From Pseudo-nitzschia pungens (taxonomy: Eukaryota; Bacillariophyta; Bacillariophyceae; Bacillariales; Bacillariaceae): 64,000 nucleotides of DNA. The position numbers were made by a program, and so were the translations under genes. The first letter of the stretch is position 1. Each line of letters starts with the position of its first letter. The notes under the pieces are model-generated. The model was given only the letters and a program-made list of their open reading frames with translations. It was not told the origin of the DNA and did not search any database. The stretch spans positions 1,674,001-1,738,000 of the forward strand of contig CM074763.1 in the NCBI GenBank assembly GCA_037355855.1, written 5' to 3'. Of the stretch, positions 1 through 10,746 are shown piece by piece.

Positions 1-1955
1 CTGACACGGAAGGTCATCGAGTCATTCACATAGTTTTTGGGCCCGATCCATACTTGTAAGCATGAAAATACAGTACAGTATGTCGTACGTAGTAGTAGTC
101 TTGCGCGTCCTACCGGGTGTTCCAGATTGTCTTATGAGAAAAGTAAGTGCAGGTACCAGTAAGGTTACTTGTACTACAGAACGAGTACAAGTATGTAGAA
201 GTACAAGTAAGAGTCACTTTAAATATCAGTCAAATATGTGAATCCAAAACTTTTAGGCGAGACATAAGGCACAAGACGGGAGAAGGCTTGCGAGGCTACG
301 AGTACGAGTATGATGACTGATTGTCAGGGAAGAGCATGCCCACCGCCGACAGGTAGACACGTAAGCCTCCTCTGTCTGTGGATGTTGAATATGGGCTGAA
401 ACTACGTAGTAGTGAACCCTCCAAACAAGTTGGGTAGTAGTAGTTGGCACTAGTAGTACCTTAGTACAACTGCCAGCACTACTATTCTTCTTACTCTTAG
501 TTGATAGTAGTACTAGTATTCCGAGTAATCTTACTTCGTAACCTTACTAGAGGTTTGGGTCGTAGTCATTTTGAGCGAATCATCGTGGTAACTTACTTGT
601 TAGGTAAGGTTACCTGGTACGGTACCGTATTATGTAAAGATATTCGTCCGTCGACAGCAATAGGGAGAGCAGCAACATACAGTACAGCACGGAGTGCCAG
701 CAGTTGGTTAGACTACAGAGGATACTGTTCAAGCGCTATTGCATATACCATGAGCACACTAGTTACCACTCTAGAGGTACATTAGAGATGTCAAGTATCG
801 ATGCCGGGCATGATGTGTTCTTTTAGAGGTTTAAACTGAGTAAATTCCAAAGAGTGAGAGCTCGGATGGAGCTCCGAATCGCTGATTCGTATGTCGGTAA
901 ATGGTCAGGGTACGTACGGTAGGTCCAGTACTTAATTCAACGTACTGACCATACCTTCTACTGACACCTGTATTTGAATCGATGCGCTCGCTAACTCGCT
1001 CGCTCGTGAACTAACTGCAGTGGCTGGGTATCTGGTTATAGTACAAATCGTACACAATGACCATACCCCGACGGTAAGTACCATAATATCGAGGTGAAAT
1101 ATCTTCAGAATTACAAGGAGCAATAACATTGAGATTAGAATTGCTGTGTAGACACAATCAACCTACGGTGTGCTCCTGACAACAATCCAAACTCGACACA
1201 AACTTCTGATAGTGGCCACATGTGAGAGTGTTCTCGGCTTATTCCCCATATCATTGTTGCTGTCATTGTTTGTTCTTCCCAAACTGTCGTGATTTCTTGC
1301 AGTTGTTGCTAAAGAGTAGTGTACTGGTGTTAAACTCAAAATTCAACTGAAAGTGACTACGATCGGCGATTAAGTGATCATTTTCGGTTCAAATGAGCCT
1401 GCTCATTGAACTCTGAATCTCCAGGCTTGACCAAAGACTCAGACAATGCTACTCATACTTAGTGTGCTGCTGACAAAGAATCGTAGATCGTATCGCGCAT
1501 CGACAGCCATGATTTGGCGGTTGACGTGCCTACTTGATCCTACTAGTTGTAGTGCTCTGAAAACAAAATGCCAATCCTTTTTGGGTTTTCAACGAATAGT
1601 AAAGGATTGCATGTATCAATGGCAGACGAAAAGAGCAAAGCGGGTAGAATGAAAACTAGGAGTTTAGTCCACGGTCGAAAAGATCAAATTCACGACTGCC
1701 GATTCAGAGGTAAGATTCGAGTCGACAGCCTGGTGTTGTCGGTCGGGTGCTACAATTGTGCAATTGTTGGCGAGCTTCTCCGACAAGAACGAAACGGAGA
1801 AGATCCAGCTTTGTCTCGAATCAGCATAGCTTTGCGTTTCGATCAGTTTCAGTCCATCGGCAGGCCTCGAGTTGGTTTGACTCAAAACGTTGTTTCAGAA
1901 AGCCTTGTTTCGATTCGATTGCAATACTCAATACTCGCTTCGATGAAGCCTTCGC
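1..1955. other. Intergenic DNA, no supported gene
   Basis: I see no reading frame here that resembles a protein; the longest open frame (1568-1990 plus) has no recognisable motif and runs into the neighbouring gene. The stretches 60-240, 430-660 and 890-1090 are rich in the words GTAC, GTAAG, GTTACC and AGTAGTAC that recur in most spacers of this window. Promoter or 3' elements cannot be placed with confidence. Confidence 0.5.
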
Positions 1956-2639
1956 CTAGATGCTGTCCTCTGGAGCATAATAGCCCTTGATAAGGCGTTG
2001 GACCTCCAACTGGATTTCAGTCTTGCCAATCTTTATGGCATGCTGTGCGGCCGCCGTGAGGGCTCCTGCGGTTTCTTGCAGGGGAGTTCCAAGGGTCTTG
2101 TATTCCAATGGCGGTTCGTTCTCGGTGTCACCGACGACGCCGACCTTGGTAATGGTATCAAAGGATTGCATCCCCGTGGCCTCGGCGGTCCGTCCCCACA
2201 CATTGGTCACCAGAACCAGGGGTCCGATCGATTCTGTTAGATCCAATTCTGGTTGGGTATCGATCGGCAGGGCCACGTCGAGTTTCCCAACCAAAAAGAC
2301 ATACTGTTGGTCTTCCTCCTTGGCCTTGGCCCGATCCGCTAGCCATCGTTCACCCTCCGGGGTGGGTTCGATTGCCATCTGGGCTTGGTATTGAGCCTCG
2401 ATTTCGTCCTGGATCCGATCGATTGCGGCCTTGAAGGCGGTTTGGTCGACCAGCTCTGGTTTTGGAGATGCTTGGTTTGCGGAAGACGACTTGAGACAGG
2501 TGTCGGGGCGACCCGTGGTTCTCTCCTGCGCAAATGCGTTTGAGAAGGACAGAGGACTGTTCGGTTGCGAGGCCAAGAAGAACGCTGCCACCAGCGTCAA
2601 TAGCAATCGAGAAGGAAAGGGTCGTCGGCGGTTTATCAT
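1956..2639 (-). CDS. Probable plastid-targeted protein of unknown function
   Basis: This single-exon frame encodes 227 residues. The N-terminus is basic, then has a hydrophobic run (LLLTLVAAFFLAS, about residues 12-24) and the sequence SNAFAQ at about residues 33-38. A signal peptide followed by an A|F junction is the known plastid-entry tag of diatoms, so import into the plastid is inferred. The mature part has a helical stretch rich in Gln, Glu and Ala (AAIDRIQDEIEAQYQAQ), then a mixed region with VFLVGKLDVALPI and GPLVLVTNVWGRT, and ends with a charged helix. I do not recognise the family. The start is the first ATG of the frame and places the signal peptide correctly. Upstream DNA carries the GTA-rich spacer words. 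Confidence 0.7.
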   Translation of the reverse strand: MINRRRPFPSRLLLTLVAAFFLASQPNSPLSFSNAFAQERTTGRPDTCLKSSSANQASPKPELVDQTAFKAAIDRIQDEIEAQYQAQMAIEPTPEGERWLADRAKAKEEDQQYVFLVGKLDVALPIDTQPELDLTESIGPLVLVTNVWGRTAEATGMQSFDTITKVGVVGDTENEPPLEYKTLGTPLQETAGALTAAAQHAIKIGKTEIQLEVQRLIKGYYAPEDSI

Positions 2640-3735
2640 AGTGGACTAGCAACGATCGTTCGTCAACTTTTGGTGTTGAGTCTTTGCTTTCTGTGGATAT
2701 GGCAAAGCCGATGTCCTACGGTAATCTTATGTCGCATTTGTCGAAATGAGATGAGATATCAGATTTGCCCGAAAACATTGTGATGCCGACGGGTGGAATC
2801 TACATACGTACCAGGTAGATAAGGTTACCCGTAAGTGCTTTACGCTTGTAGTTGTCCATGTACAAGTAAGCCTTACTCGTTCTCTCATGTAAGGTGCAGT
2901 GGTGTGTCTCCACTCGTCCCTCGGTCGTTCTCGTCACATGCGGCCAGGATTAGTGCTAGAAAAGAAGATAGATGTTGCCCATCAGATGACGTATTACTCG
3001 GGACCGAATGATTGATGACGTCCTTCAAGACTCAAAATTAGTGCGGGTAGGTTGTTGTAGTCGGCCGTAGTAAGGTTACTCGTACTCGTACGTCCCAGTA
3101 GCTCGTGATTCATTCTCTCTCATACCGTAATCTTACTTTACACGGTAGGTTACCAGTACCGTACCGGTACGCTGGACTAATTACAGAAACTAGGCCGGCG
3201 TCACACTACATTGCTACCGGTATTCTACCAACCGGAAACAAACCAGCTAAAGGTTTTGTTGATTTATTGACAAGCGCTGTATCGGGAGATGAGGATAATG
3301 ATCAAACAAACATAATGAACCATGAATGATGAAACCATTATTTATTTCGTGCTTCCACAGACAAGGTTGTTTTTTGGCGTCGAAGCGTCCAGATACATTT
3401 CGTGACAGATTCGTTTTCTTTGTCCATGCCCGTTTCTTGGCACTGTTGTATGGTGAGGTACCCGAAAGGCGGTAGACTGAAACAAATAATGTAAGGTCAT
3501 GGATGAAGAAAAAAACATGAAAGAAACGAAACTGAGAAAACAGAAGTCAAAACGAAAGCGGAATAAAGTCGAAACGTATCTCCGCAAATTGAAACGAAAA
3601 GTGCTTTGTTTGTTATGGAGAATCAATAATCGTTGCGATCCAAAGGTCGAACAATGCTCTTTCTGTAGAAATCAATCAACTCGATAGCAAAAAACAACCA
3701 TTGCGCTGCATCTCCTGAAAGCTCACAACTTTCGA
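2640..3735. other. Intergenic DNA with GTA-word blocks
   Basis: This spacer separates divergently transcribed genes and should hold both promoters. Blocks at about 2810-2880 and 3040-3180 consist of the words ACGTACC, GTAAGGTTACC, CCGTACCGGTACG and TACTCGTACGTAC. No coding frame is convincing; open frames of 60-95 codons occur on both strands but show no protein-like features. Confidence 0.45.
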
Positions 3736-4890
3736 ATGATCCGAACCGGAATCGACCAAGATTCTCGACCATTGATCCCAACCGCAGGACCCAACCCACT
3801 CATACAAAAAAGCCCTTTGAAAACTACCATGAACTTTATCGCGATTCCTTTCCATCGATTTCTGCAAGCGGCCTGCAACTTGGTATGTGCATTTGCCTCC
3901 ACCGTACTAGTCCGGCTCCAGACGACTACCACCACGGTACTTACTGCCACCCTTTTGCTCGTGGTGGATCGCGACCTCGGCAAATCAACTGCAAGTACTG
4001 CGGGCAACGGGAACAGCAACCAACAGCAATCGGATCCACCGTCATCTCTGTACCGACTCGCCTCCGCAACGGGCGTTGCTTCGTTGATGTCTTCTCCCAG
4101 TAATTTGTCGTCGCGGTTCTGTGGAGGCCCGCTTGGATTCGCCTCCCGAGCCTCTGCAAGCCAGAAGCAGCACTCGCACTCCGAGAGGAATCCCTGCGTT
4201 CCAAAACCCGATGAAACCACTGCGACGACAACAATGAGCGCCAGCAATGGCGAGGACTGCGGGTCGAACACCGATACAGGGGCAACTGCCGGTGCTAACT
4301 CGAAGGGTGACGACAAGAATGCTTCGGATTCCAAGCGTGCTGCACCACCGCCACCCACCGTCATTCATCTTCCGCTTCGCGCGGAGCGCCGGATTTCCAG
4401 GGACACGAGACTGTCCGCTCGCCTTCGAAAGCGTTGCAGCACAGGCGAATCGCCCGGGTGCCCCGGCACAACAACAACAACAGCAACCGCCGGAGCGAAA
4501 CGCTCTTGGGAAGACCACAGCGACCTCACCGACACCGACGACAACCAACACCAAAAGGTGGATACCACTGGCAGAGAGTGCGATCCATTCACCAACCACC
4601 CCGCGTGCCTTCGGACCCCCAAAAAGACCCGCTGGGCCCTGCGATTCGTGGCTCGAAACCGCGAACGGAGCCGAGCCGATCGTTCGCGTCGCCGTGCGGG
4701 AATCTTGGCGTCGTCCCCGGACTCGTACGGCAAGGAACAGAAATTTCGAAGGTTTGTTCTTTGGGCCCACACGGTCGGGGTGGGTGCTGCTGCTGTCGTC
4801 GTCCCTGCTAGCGATGATCCGAGCGTGAGCACCAAGAACTCCACCGCCAAAAACGCGAGAGAATCCGTTCCATCCCGCACGGATCGGTAA
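3736..4890 (+). CDS. Hypothetical protein, low-complexity, possible N-terminal membrane segment
   Basis: The open frame has 384 codons; an internal ATG at 3829 (MNFIAIPFHRF) may be the true start, because the hydrophobic run behind it (ACNLVCAFASTVLVRL, then TVLTATLLLVV) would then form a signal anchor. The rest is low-complexity: Ser/Thr/Asn-rich, then proline-rich, then a basic Arg-rich zone (NRERSRADRSRRR). No family is recognised. The minus strand is also largely open here (4042-4914, 290 codons), but that frame is rich in Gly, Cys and Val homopolymers of the kind produced by reading repeats backwards. I therefore prefer the plus strand, with modest confidence. Confidence 0.45.
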   Translation: MIRTGIDQDSRPLIPTAGPNPLIQKSPLKTTMNFIAIPFHRFLQAACNLVCAFASTVLVRLQTTTTTVLTATLLLVVDRDLGKSTASTAGNGNSNQQQSDPPSSLYRLASATGVASLMSSPSNLSSRFCGGPLGFASRASASQKQHSHSERNPCVPKPDETTATTTMSASNGEDCGSNTDTGATAGANSKGDDKNASDSKRAAPPPPTVIHLPLRAERRISRDTRLSARLRKRCSTGESPGCPGTTTTTATAGAKRSWEDHSDLTDTDDNQHQKVDTTGRECDPFTNHPACLRTPKKTRWALRFVARNRERSRADRSRRRAGILASSPDSYGKEQKFRRFVLWAHTVGVGAAAVVVPASDDPSVSTKNSTAKNARESVPSRTDR

Positions 4891-5525
4891 GGAACGAGGA
4901 CTGTGTTGCGTCACTCATTTCGGAGCGGCTAATTGCGGCGAAACGTGGTGGGTGGTTTCTATCCGAGGAACGCTTCCAGTCGTTCACCCTCTGGAGTTGT
5001 GGAGTGAGGCAATATATAAGCAAGGCAAAAGAATGATTTTAAAATGGAGTTTTTTTTATTTTTATTATGTTTTTTTTACATCAAAATGGGTCCCTCTGCA
5101 CATGCATTCTGTTCCTGATGAGGGAGATTAAATATAAAATGATAACATGGGCAAAGCACCTGGTACCGTTGCCATTGCGTTTGCCAGTATCGATATCTTC
5201 GGTTTCGATATCGCTAAACAAACGAATGGTTTTGTTCTGGCGGGCGATGTTTTCGTCCCGGTCGATCGTGATTGCATTTCGCGGTCACAACCGACGTGCA
5301 ATGGTCGAATGTCTCTGGCCACACGGACAGCCAGTGCCGGACGCTCGAGATGGTGCTCCGGAAGAGTGGTTGGTTCGCTTGTAGATTCTTGATAAGCACC
5401 ACCGACGGAATCAATCAACCAAAGTTGTGATGAAAAAAACCTCACAGTGATGTGGCAGTTGACCCCGGATTCATCTTCGAGCATACTCAAGTCATCCGTG
5501 ACAAGAAGCGGGAACGGGTTCGCGA
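4891..5525. other. Spacer or unresolved 3' part of the minus-strand gene
   Basis: A minus-strand open frame at 5128-5619 overlaps the end of the Arg/Ser-rich gene in another frame. It contains protein-like text (for example PFPLLVTDDLSMLEDESG). It could be a further exon or the continuation after a sequencing frameshift, but I could not find a splice pair that joins the two. An A/T-rich run at 5030-5080 may be a 3' untranslated or terminator region for the neighbouring genes. Confidence 0.3.
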
Positions 5526-6239
5526 TTAGAAACGATCTTGAGTTGGACGGCGTGAGTGTGTCGGCCTTCGACCTCTTCGGAGGGATCGGGATGTAGCATG
5601 TTGACACTCCAAAACACAACCCAAGGACGTAGGTCGACTGAAAAAAGCTTCTCGCAAAGGAGACACGGTCCGGGTAGCGTGTTGGAACGAAGAAAACGAG
5701 GCGGTCGAGGCGTATTCACGTCTCGGCGCAACCTCCGATTGCCGACCGTGGCGTCGTTCTCGGCGGCGGCCATGATCGGAAGGGCTGTGTCCGCTAATGC
5801 TGCTAATGCTGTTGCTGCCACTTTTGTTCTTACTTTTGCTCTCTGTGTTCCTGACCTTGGTACCCATGCTGCTCTTTGTTCTGCGTACTTTGTACCGTCT
5901 GGAAGCATTGTTGATTTCGGTCACGGAATCCTCGGTTTCTCTTCGAACCTCTTTGGTGCGGCTTCCGGTGCGACTTCGTCTTCGACGTCGTCGTTGACCT
6001 GTACGGGTACCGGATCTCGCTCTATTGGTGGTGCTGCGACCACGAGTGAGGCTTTTATTTTGGTCGTCGTCCACTTCGTGTACCTTGACTATCTTGACCG
6101 CAGGTTTTGGTTTGCGGCCCTTGCGACGACGACTGCTGCTTGTCAGCGACCGCAAAGACGACGCCAAACTGAGTGTGCTACAACTGCTGCTATCGATGGT
6201 GTCGTCGCCGCTTAAACTCGAAGCAGCGCTTCCGTACAT
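5526..6239 (-). CDS. Hypothetical Arg/Ser-rich basic protein
   Basis: I start this gene at the ATG at 6239 (MYGSAASSLSG), because the frame upstream to 6377 is Asn/Lys-rich and looks untranslated. The predicted 237 residues begin with a serine-rich segment, continue with a very basic part (RRRRRRSRTGSRTK) and a Lys/Ser/Asn-rich part (ESKSKNKSGSNSISS), and have no recognisable domain. The composition resembles disordered RNA- or chromatin-associated proteins, but that is only an inference. The 3' end is uncertain: other minus-strand frames overlap at 5492-5619, so an intron or a one-base error near 5600 may hide the real C-terminus. Confidence 0.45.
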   Translation of the reverse strand: MYGSAASSLSGDDTIDSSSCSTLSLASSLRSLTSSSRRRKGRKPKPAVKIVKVHEVDDDQNKSLTRGRSTTNRARSGTRTGQRRRRRRSRTGSRTKEVRRETEDSVTEINNASRRYKVRRTKSSMGTKVRNTESKSKNKSGSNSISSISGHSPSDHGRRRERRHGRQSEVAPRREYASTASFSSFQHATRTVSPLREAFFSRPTSLGCVLECQHATSRSLRRGRRPTHSRRPTQDRF

Positions 6240-9200
6240 GGAGTTACCTTCCACGGTGAAAGGAACGAAGTGACAAAGCGAGGGACATTGGGTGAAAAGG
6301 TTTGGTAGTCTGATTTGCTTGGTGCGTGGGTTGTTCTTATTATTATTTTTTATTCTGAGTATTTGTGATATGAACACTAAGCGATTTTATGAAACAACAG
6401 TCGGTTTCTTTTTTGCCTTCGTTTGTTCGAGAAATCCATTTTAACGAAGAACTCAAGTGAGTGTCTTTGTTGATTTTGTGCACAGAGACCCACCCGCAAC
6501 GGTGAAAATTGCTCATGCGGTCTTCAGTTTTAAAAAATTAAAATCTAAATACCGGTACGGTACGTGTAGTAGGAAATAATAATTCACAATCCCAGTTCCG
6601 TCCAAATTCACCCGAGTAGGCAAAAAACTACCGTACTGTAATGGAAAGTCAGCACACACCGTTGAACGAGGAAGGCTTATGTTATAGCCCAATGACCGAC
6701 ACAAATTTTAATTGAGTATTTTTTGTCGCTAACGTGAAGCAGACGCAGGATAGTCACACTTCCGGAACCATCTACGCGTACTAAAATCCTTTCTGACATT
6801 ATTTCCTGGTCTGGGCATGGCGCCTGAAAAGCACTTAGACGGTATTATTACCACGAGGTCAAAATCGTTATCCAAACCCTATCATCGAGCAAGAGCCGAA
6901 ACGACATCAGGTGATAGTACAATAAACAAATACGAAGTATCACTTAAGCTCGATGGAAAAAAATGATAATATTATTATTTGAAACGCCATGTAAAGAAAC
7001 TACGAATGCGAAACTATTCGACTACGGTAAACCTTACTGTACGTTCTTTACAGTATTACAAAGAGCTACGTAACCTTACTCGTATTACGAAGTACGAAGT
7101 ACGTATTTCATAAGAGTATTTCGTTCCGTTCTACCGAAGTGATCGCAATGGCTTTTTTAGAAGTCAATGAAACAAAAAAAACTTCTCGTGATTTCACAAG
7201 AAATAAGTTCTCCTACATGAGCGTCCATTGGAGAATTACCAACACAACAATAGAAACGCAAAGGCCAAAAATAGGGAGTTTTTCGAGTGACAGCTTTGCA
7301 TTGGTCCTTGCCTTTCCGGCTTGCGAGGTAAATTATGCGCGCAATACTGCGGTATACACGACGACTAAAGGGGTGAAGGTGATCTCTAATAGAGAGTAAT
7401 TCAATTTTTACTACTAGTAACAAGGATGGTGGTGTTCTTTTTTTCGGGTTAGCGTCTGTTCATTTCAAAATTGTTAGGCAATTCCTACGGTAACCTTACG
7501 TGTCCTAGTATTACGATTACAGTAATACGAAGAACAACAATTTTTTTGTCAACATGCCGTCACTCACATGGTATGGGTACGCGTAGAAAATGTAACAATG
7601 TCTACATTGAGCGATTCCCGAAACTAATATGCATATGTAATATTACATTGTTCGTGACGTGGCACACATACATCTATGTGCTCACACACACAGAAATAAG
7701 AATCTACTACATATTAACCGATTTTTCAGAATCTGGAGGAGACATATTTGCTTCCTCCAGATTTCAAACACCAATTCATATTTTAACGGAATCTTGAAAA
7801 CAATAATCATGCGCTAAAAATTGTCGATAGACGCGCAATTAGGGAATAAAAAGAGCATTTTTTGTTTTTCGAAACAAGATTCCAAATTCCAAAATAGGCC
7901 TTCTGCATGCCTGTCTGTCATCCGTTTTTAATTGGTGTCCGTTGGGGGCGCCAAAAACAAGGAAGGCATATAATCTAGGATATGATATTACACATATTAG
8001 TTTCGGGAATCACTCATTGTTGGAAATAATCAACTTTACAAGAATCATCTGTCACTAAAACGTGCTTCATTTTAATTTTTGACAGGTACTACCGGTAACT
8101 TACCTACTGGTACTGTTTTTAAGTTAAAATAATGATGAGAGATTATATTCCCTTTCAAGCTTTCGGGGTTGCATTGCTAAACAAGTATGTAACGGGTTGT
8201 TGGGTGTAGGAGAGCATAGTACATTTGGCACAAGAGACGACAATATCTACCGTACAAAAGATTCTCGTAGGCTAGTTCATTCGAAAACCCAACAGTATCA
8301 AAATCGAGTGGTATACCAGGTGTTATCCAAAACGAAGATGATCCTTCTGAGCGATTGTAGTACGAGGTAGCTTTGAAAATAGTGTAATCATATGTGTGCA
8401 TGAGTGTCCTTCAATGAGGGATGCCAATACGTCCTCTACACAAAACACCAGCCGTTGGTTTTCTACTGTCTCTTCTGTGAAATAGAAATTTCTTGTCATA
8501 CAGATAACCATTCAACACCGTCCACAGATCAATCGAGAATCATCGCGCTTACGGTAAGAGAACATTTCGATACGAGTGGAAAATGACGAACGTTCTACCG
8601 TACGTAAGGTAAAGTTAAGGTTTACCGTATCAGAGGAGATCATTCTCTATCTTACATCCTGCCACTTTCAAAAAAAATAATACTACAAAATTCGCAACAG
8701 CTGTCCGTTGGTTCTACGCCTCAATGTACTAATTTCTACGTGGACTTGAGGACAGCTGTTAGGAACTTTGTAGTACGGTACGTACTTCGCAGAGATACGA
8801 CGTACGTAGTACAAAGTGATACAATGATATACCGTACGAGTACGGGGATAACGTGCATTGCACGTATCACATCAAGTTCGAAGTGCAGCAAAACCGGAAT
8901 GCAGTGCAGTTGCCAATAGGCAATGCCCGTCTGTCATCCGCAGTTACCGAAGATAGCCGACGATGATGATTCATTGCTGGAGAACATGCAACGACAACAA
9001 ATATGGCTACCCGGGTCTGAAGTGCCAATGGAACATGATTGAGAGATGTTTTATTAATTAACAGTCATGCTTTTTTTTTTCTGATACAATAATATAAGTA
9101 ATTACAAGTAGCATCTACGTACGTCTAGTTTGAACATCACTGTAATTTACAATTATTATTTATTTTTTGATTGTGATTTTTTCATTAGCAAAATAGCGGA

Positions 9201-9348
9201 TCGTACAAGATAGCAAAATTTGAGAAATAGCAAAATTGGAGCACCAAACCGAACGCCGACTTGTCACTCCAGTATCGGTAAGATGGTTGTGTAGAAAAAT
9301 TTAGCAGATAGCGGAGACCGCCGTAGTTTGCGGATCTAGCTGTTCCGT
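6240..9348. other. Long AT-rich intergenic region
   Basis: About 3 kb without a supported gene. It contains GTA-word blocks at about 6550-6580, 7020-7110, 7485-7530, 8590-8630 and 8770-8850, and one copy of the palindromic element (8681-8775). Short open frames at 7139-7423 and 8177-8586 lie on both strands and have no protein character. A poly-T tract lies at 9069-9078. Confidence 0.5.
8681..8775. mobile_element. MITE-like palindromic element, copy A (diverged)
   Basis: The sequence starts TACTACAAAATTC and ends GAACTTTGTAGTA, its reverse complement apart from a few mismatches. CAACAGCTGTCC and GGACAGCTGTT form an inner part of the stem. The middle (GGTTCTACGCCTCAATGTACTAATTTCTACG) matches the middle of copies B and C, so this is one dispersed family rather than a chance hairpin. 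At 95 bp it has no coding capacity, as expected for a non-autonomous inverted-repeat element. The stem carries more mismatches than copies B and C, suggesting an older insertion. Confidence 0.7.
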
Positions 9349-10746
9349 TTACTGTGTAGCAATGGACATTTCTTCTCCAATACCCAAAAACAAGTCCCCG
9401 CTGCGGATCTCGATAAAAGGTGTCAGCAACACCTCAAAAAGAGAAGAGACGCCACGGTCGAAGCAAAGAGAGGTTTCGAAGGCCATTTTCTCGTTGAACG
9501 AAGGACTTCGCTTCATCGCATTAGGTGCAACGTTTGATGTCTTTTGACTGCCCTGTTCGCTCTCGTTGTTGTCTGAGGAGGAGACTGAAGAAGACGAGGA
9601 GACAACCGAATTGTCTTCGTCCTGGTCTTCTTCAGAGACGAACTTTTTGGCCTTCTCCACTGCCCGTTCGTGCGCTCGCTGGGTGTCTCCCACGATCGAG
9701 TACACCTCGGCCAATCGATCGGAGTCAATAATTCCACTGCAGTTTGGGTCAACGCGGCCGTACACACGAAAGCACATGAGGCGTTGCTCGTATTGTTCGA
9801 GGAGAACGGCATCAATCATATCTTCATAGCGGCAGCGGCGAGAGTAGTAACAATTATCTGCTTGTTGAGTCTGTTGCTCGCAGTCCATCCGTTGGTTGCT
9901 GTACCCAATCGAGGGGAGCGTTCGCTTTCCACGCAGCGCAGCCAAGGGAGCAAACGAGCACTTATTGAGCTCGCTTTCGCACACTTGTGCTGTAGTGGTT
10001 TTGGTGTTGTTCTTTGCCTGTCGCTTCGCCAACTTGGCTTGAATAGCTTCTTCCTTCATCGAAGCCATTTCTTGGGGGGAATACCACATGCTAGATCGTT
10101 CATCATCCGCGTATTCGGTGTAGTGAGGGATGAACCAAACTTGAACGGCGTCAAAGACCTGGTGGACGAATCGTTGATCGATGGCGCAGCTGTCGGCATC
10201 ATCGACTTTCAGTACCACGTGCTTGGCGGCAAAGGTTACCTTGCGTTCTTCAAGAATGGGTGCGAGTGGCTGCCTCAGGGAATGGTGGTGCTGTAGGTGG
10301 TGCTGTGGTTGAGTTTCGGAGTCCAATTCCAATCCCAGCAAGAGATCGTCATCATCCTCTTCGATGTCGCTGGTGGTGCTGTAGCTATTGAGGTCATCGC
10401 TGTCGACGCTGTAATTCGTATTTTCTTGTAGGCAGAGATCAATGGCAACGCCACCAGCATCCTCGATGCATGGGTCTTCATAGTGGAGGGGTTCGAATTG
10501 TTTGATGTCTTGGACACAAACGGGGCTGTATCCAAGGCTTCCACCAAGGGACTTGTTGTAAGAAGCGTCTGAGGGTGGGACCATCACAGAAGAAAGGTCG
10601 TCTACATGGTAAGCCGATCGCTCGTAAAGCCTTCGGCGCTGTTGTTGATGGAAGAATGTATCAAGGTCGAAACTGCTGCAACTCTTGTTAAAGACCTTTC
10701 CCGGTTCGTTGTGGCGGTTAGGTGAGTTCGTTGGGAATGTCGTCAT
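9349..10746 (-). CDS. Unnamed diatom-type family protein, paralogue of the gene at 17820-19142
   Basis: A single exon of 465 residues starting at the first ATG (MTTFPTNSPNRHN). The N-terminal half is Ser/Asp-rich and probably disordered. The conserved core begins at ERKVTFAAKHVVLKV, followed by VWFIPHYTEYADDERSSMWY and then LLEQYEQRLMCFRVYGRV and SGIIDSDRLAEVYSIVGDT. An acidic linker follows, then a C-terminal block with FIEIRSGDLFLGIGEEM. The same blocks occur in the same order in the protein at 17820-19142. No enzyme or binding motif is recognised. The combination of a hydrophobic beta-like segment and a charged helix could be an interaction module; function is unknown. The gene points away from the CLC gene. 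Confidence 0.8.
   Translation of the reverse strand: MTTFPTNSPNRHNEPGKVFNKSCSSFDLDTFFHQQQRRRLYERSAYHVDDLSSVMVPPSDASYNKSLGGSLGYSPVCVQDIKQFEPLHYEDPCIEDAGGVAIDLCLQENTNYSVDSDDLNSYSTTSDIEEDDDDLLLGLELDSETQPQHHLQHHHSLRQPLAPILEERKVTFAAKHVVLKVDDADSCAIDQRFVHQVFDAVQVWFIPHYTEYADDERSSMWYSPQEMASMKEEAIQAKLAKRQAKNNTKTTTAQVCESELNKCSFAPLAALRGKRTLPSIGYSNQRMDCEQQTQQADNCYYSRRCRYEDMIDAVLLEQYEQRLMCFRVYGRVDPNCSGIIDSDRLAEVYSIVGDTQRAHERAVEKAKKFVSEEDQDEDNSVVSSSSSVSSSDNNESEQGSQKTSNVAPNAMKRSPSFNEKMAFETSLCFDRGVSSLFEVLLTPFIEIRSGDLFLGIGEEMSIATQ

Noticed and set aside
1568..1990. 140-codon plus-strand frame overlapping the end of the first minus-strand gene
   Set aside because: No family, overlaps the end of a better supported gene.
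4042..4914. 290-codon minus-strand frame opposite the gene at 3736-4890
   Set aside because: Contains CCCCCC and VVV runs from backward repeats; cannot be excluded fully but is less protein-like than the plus strand.
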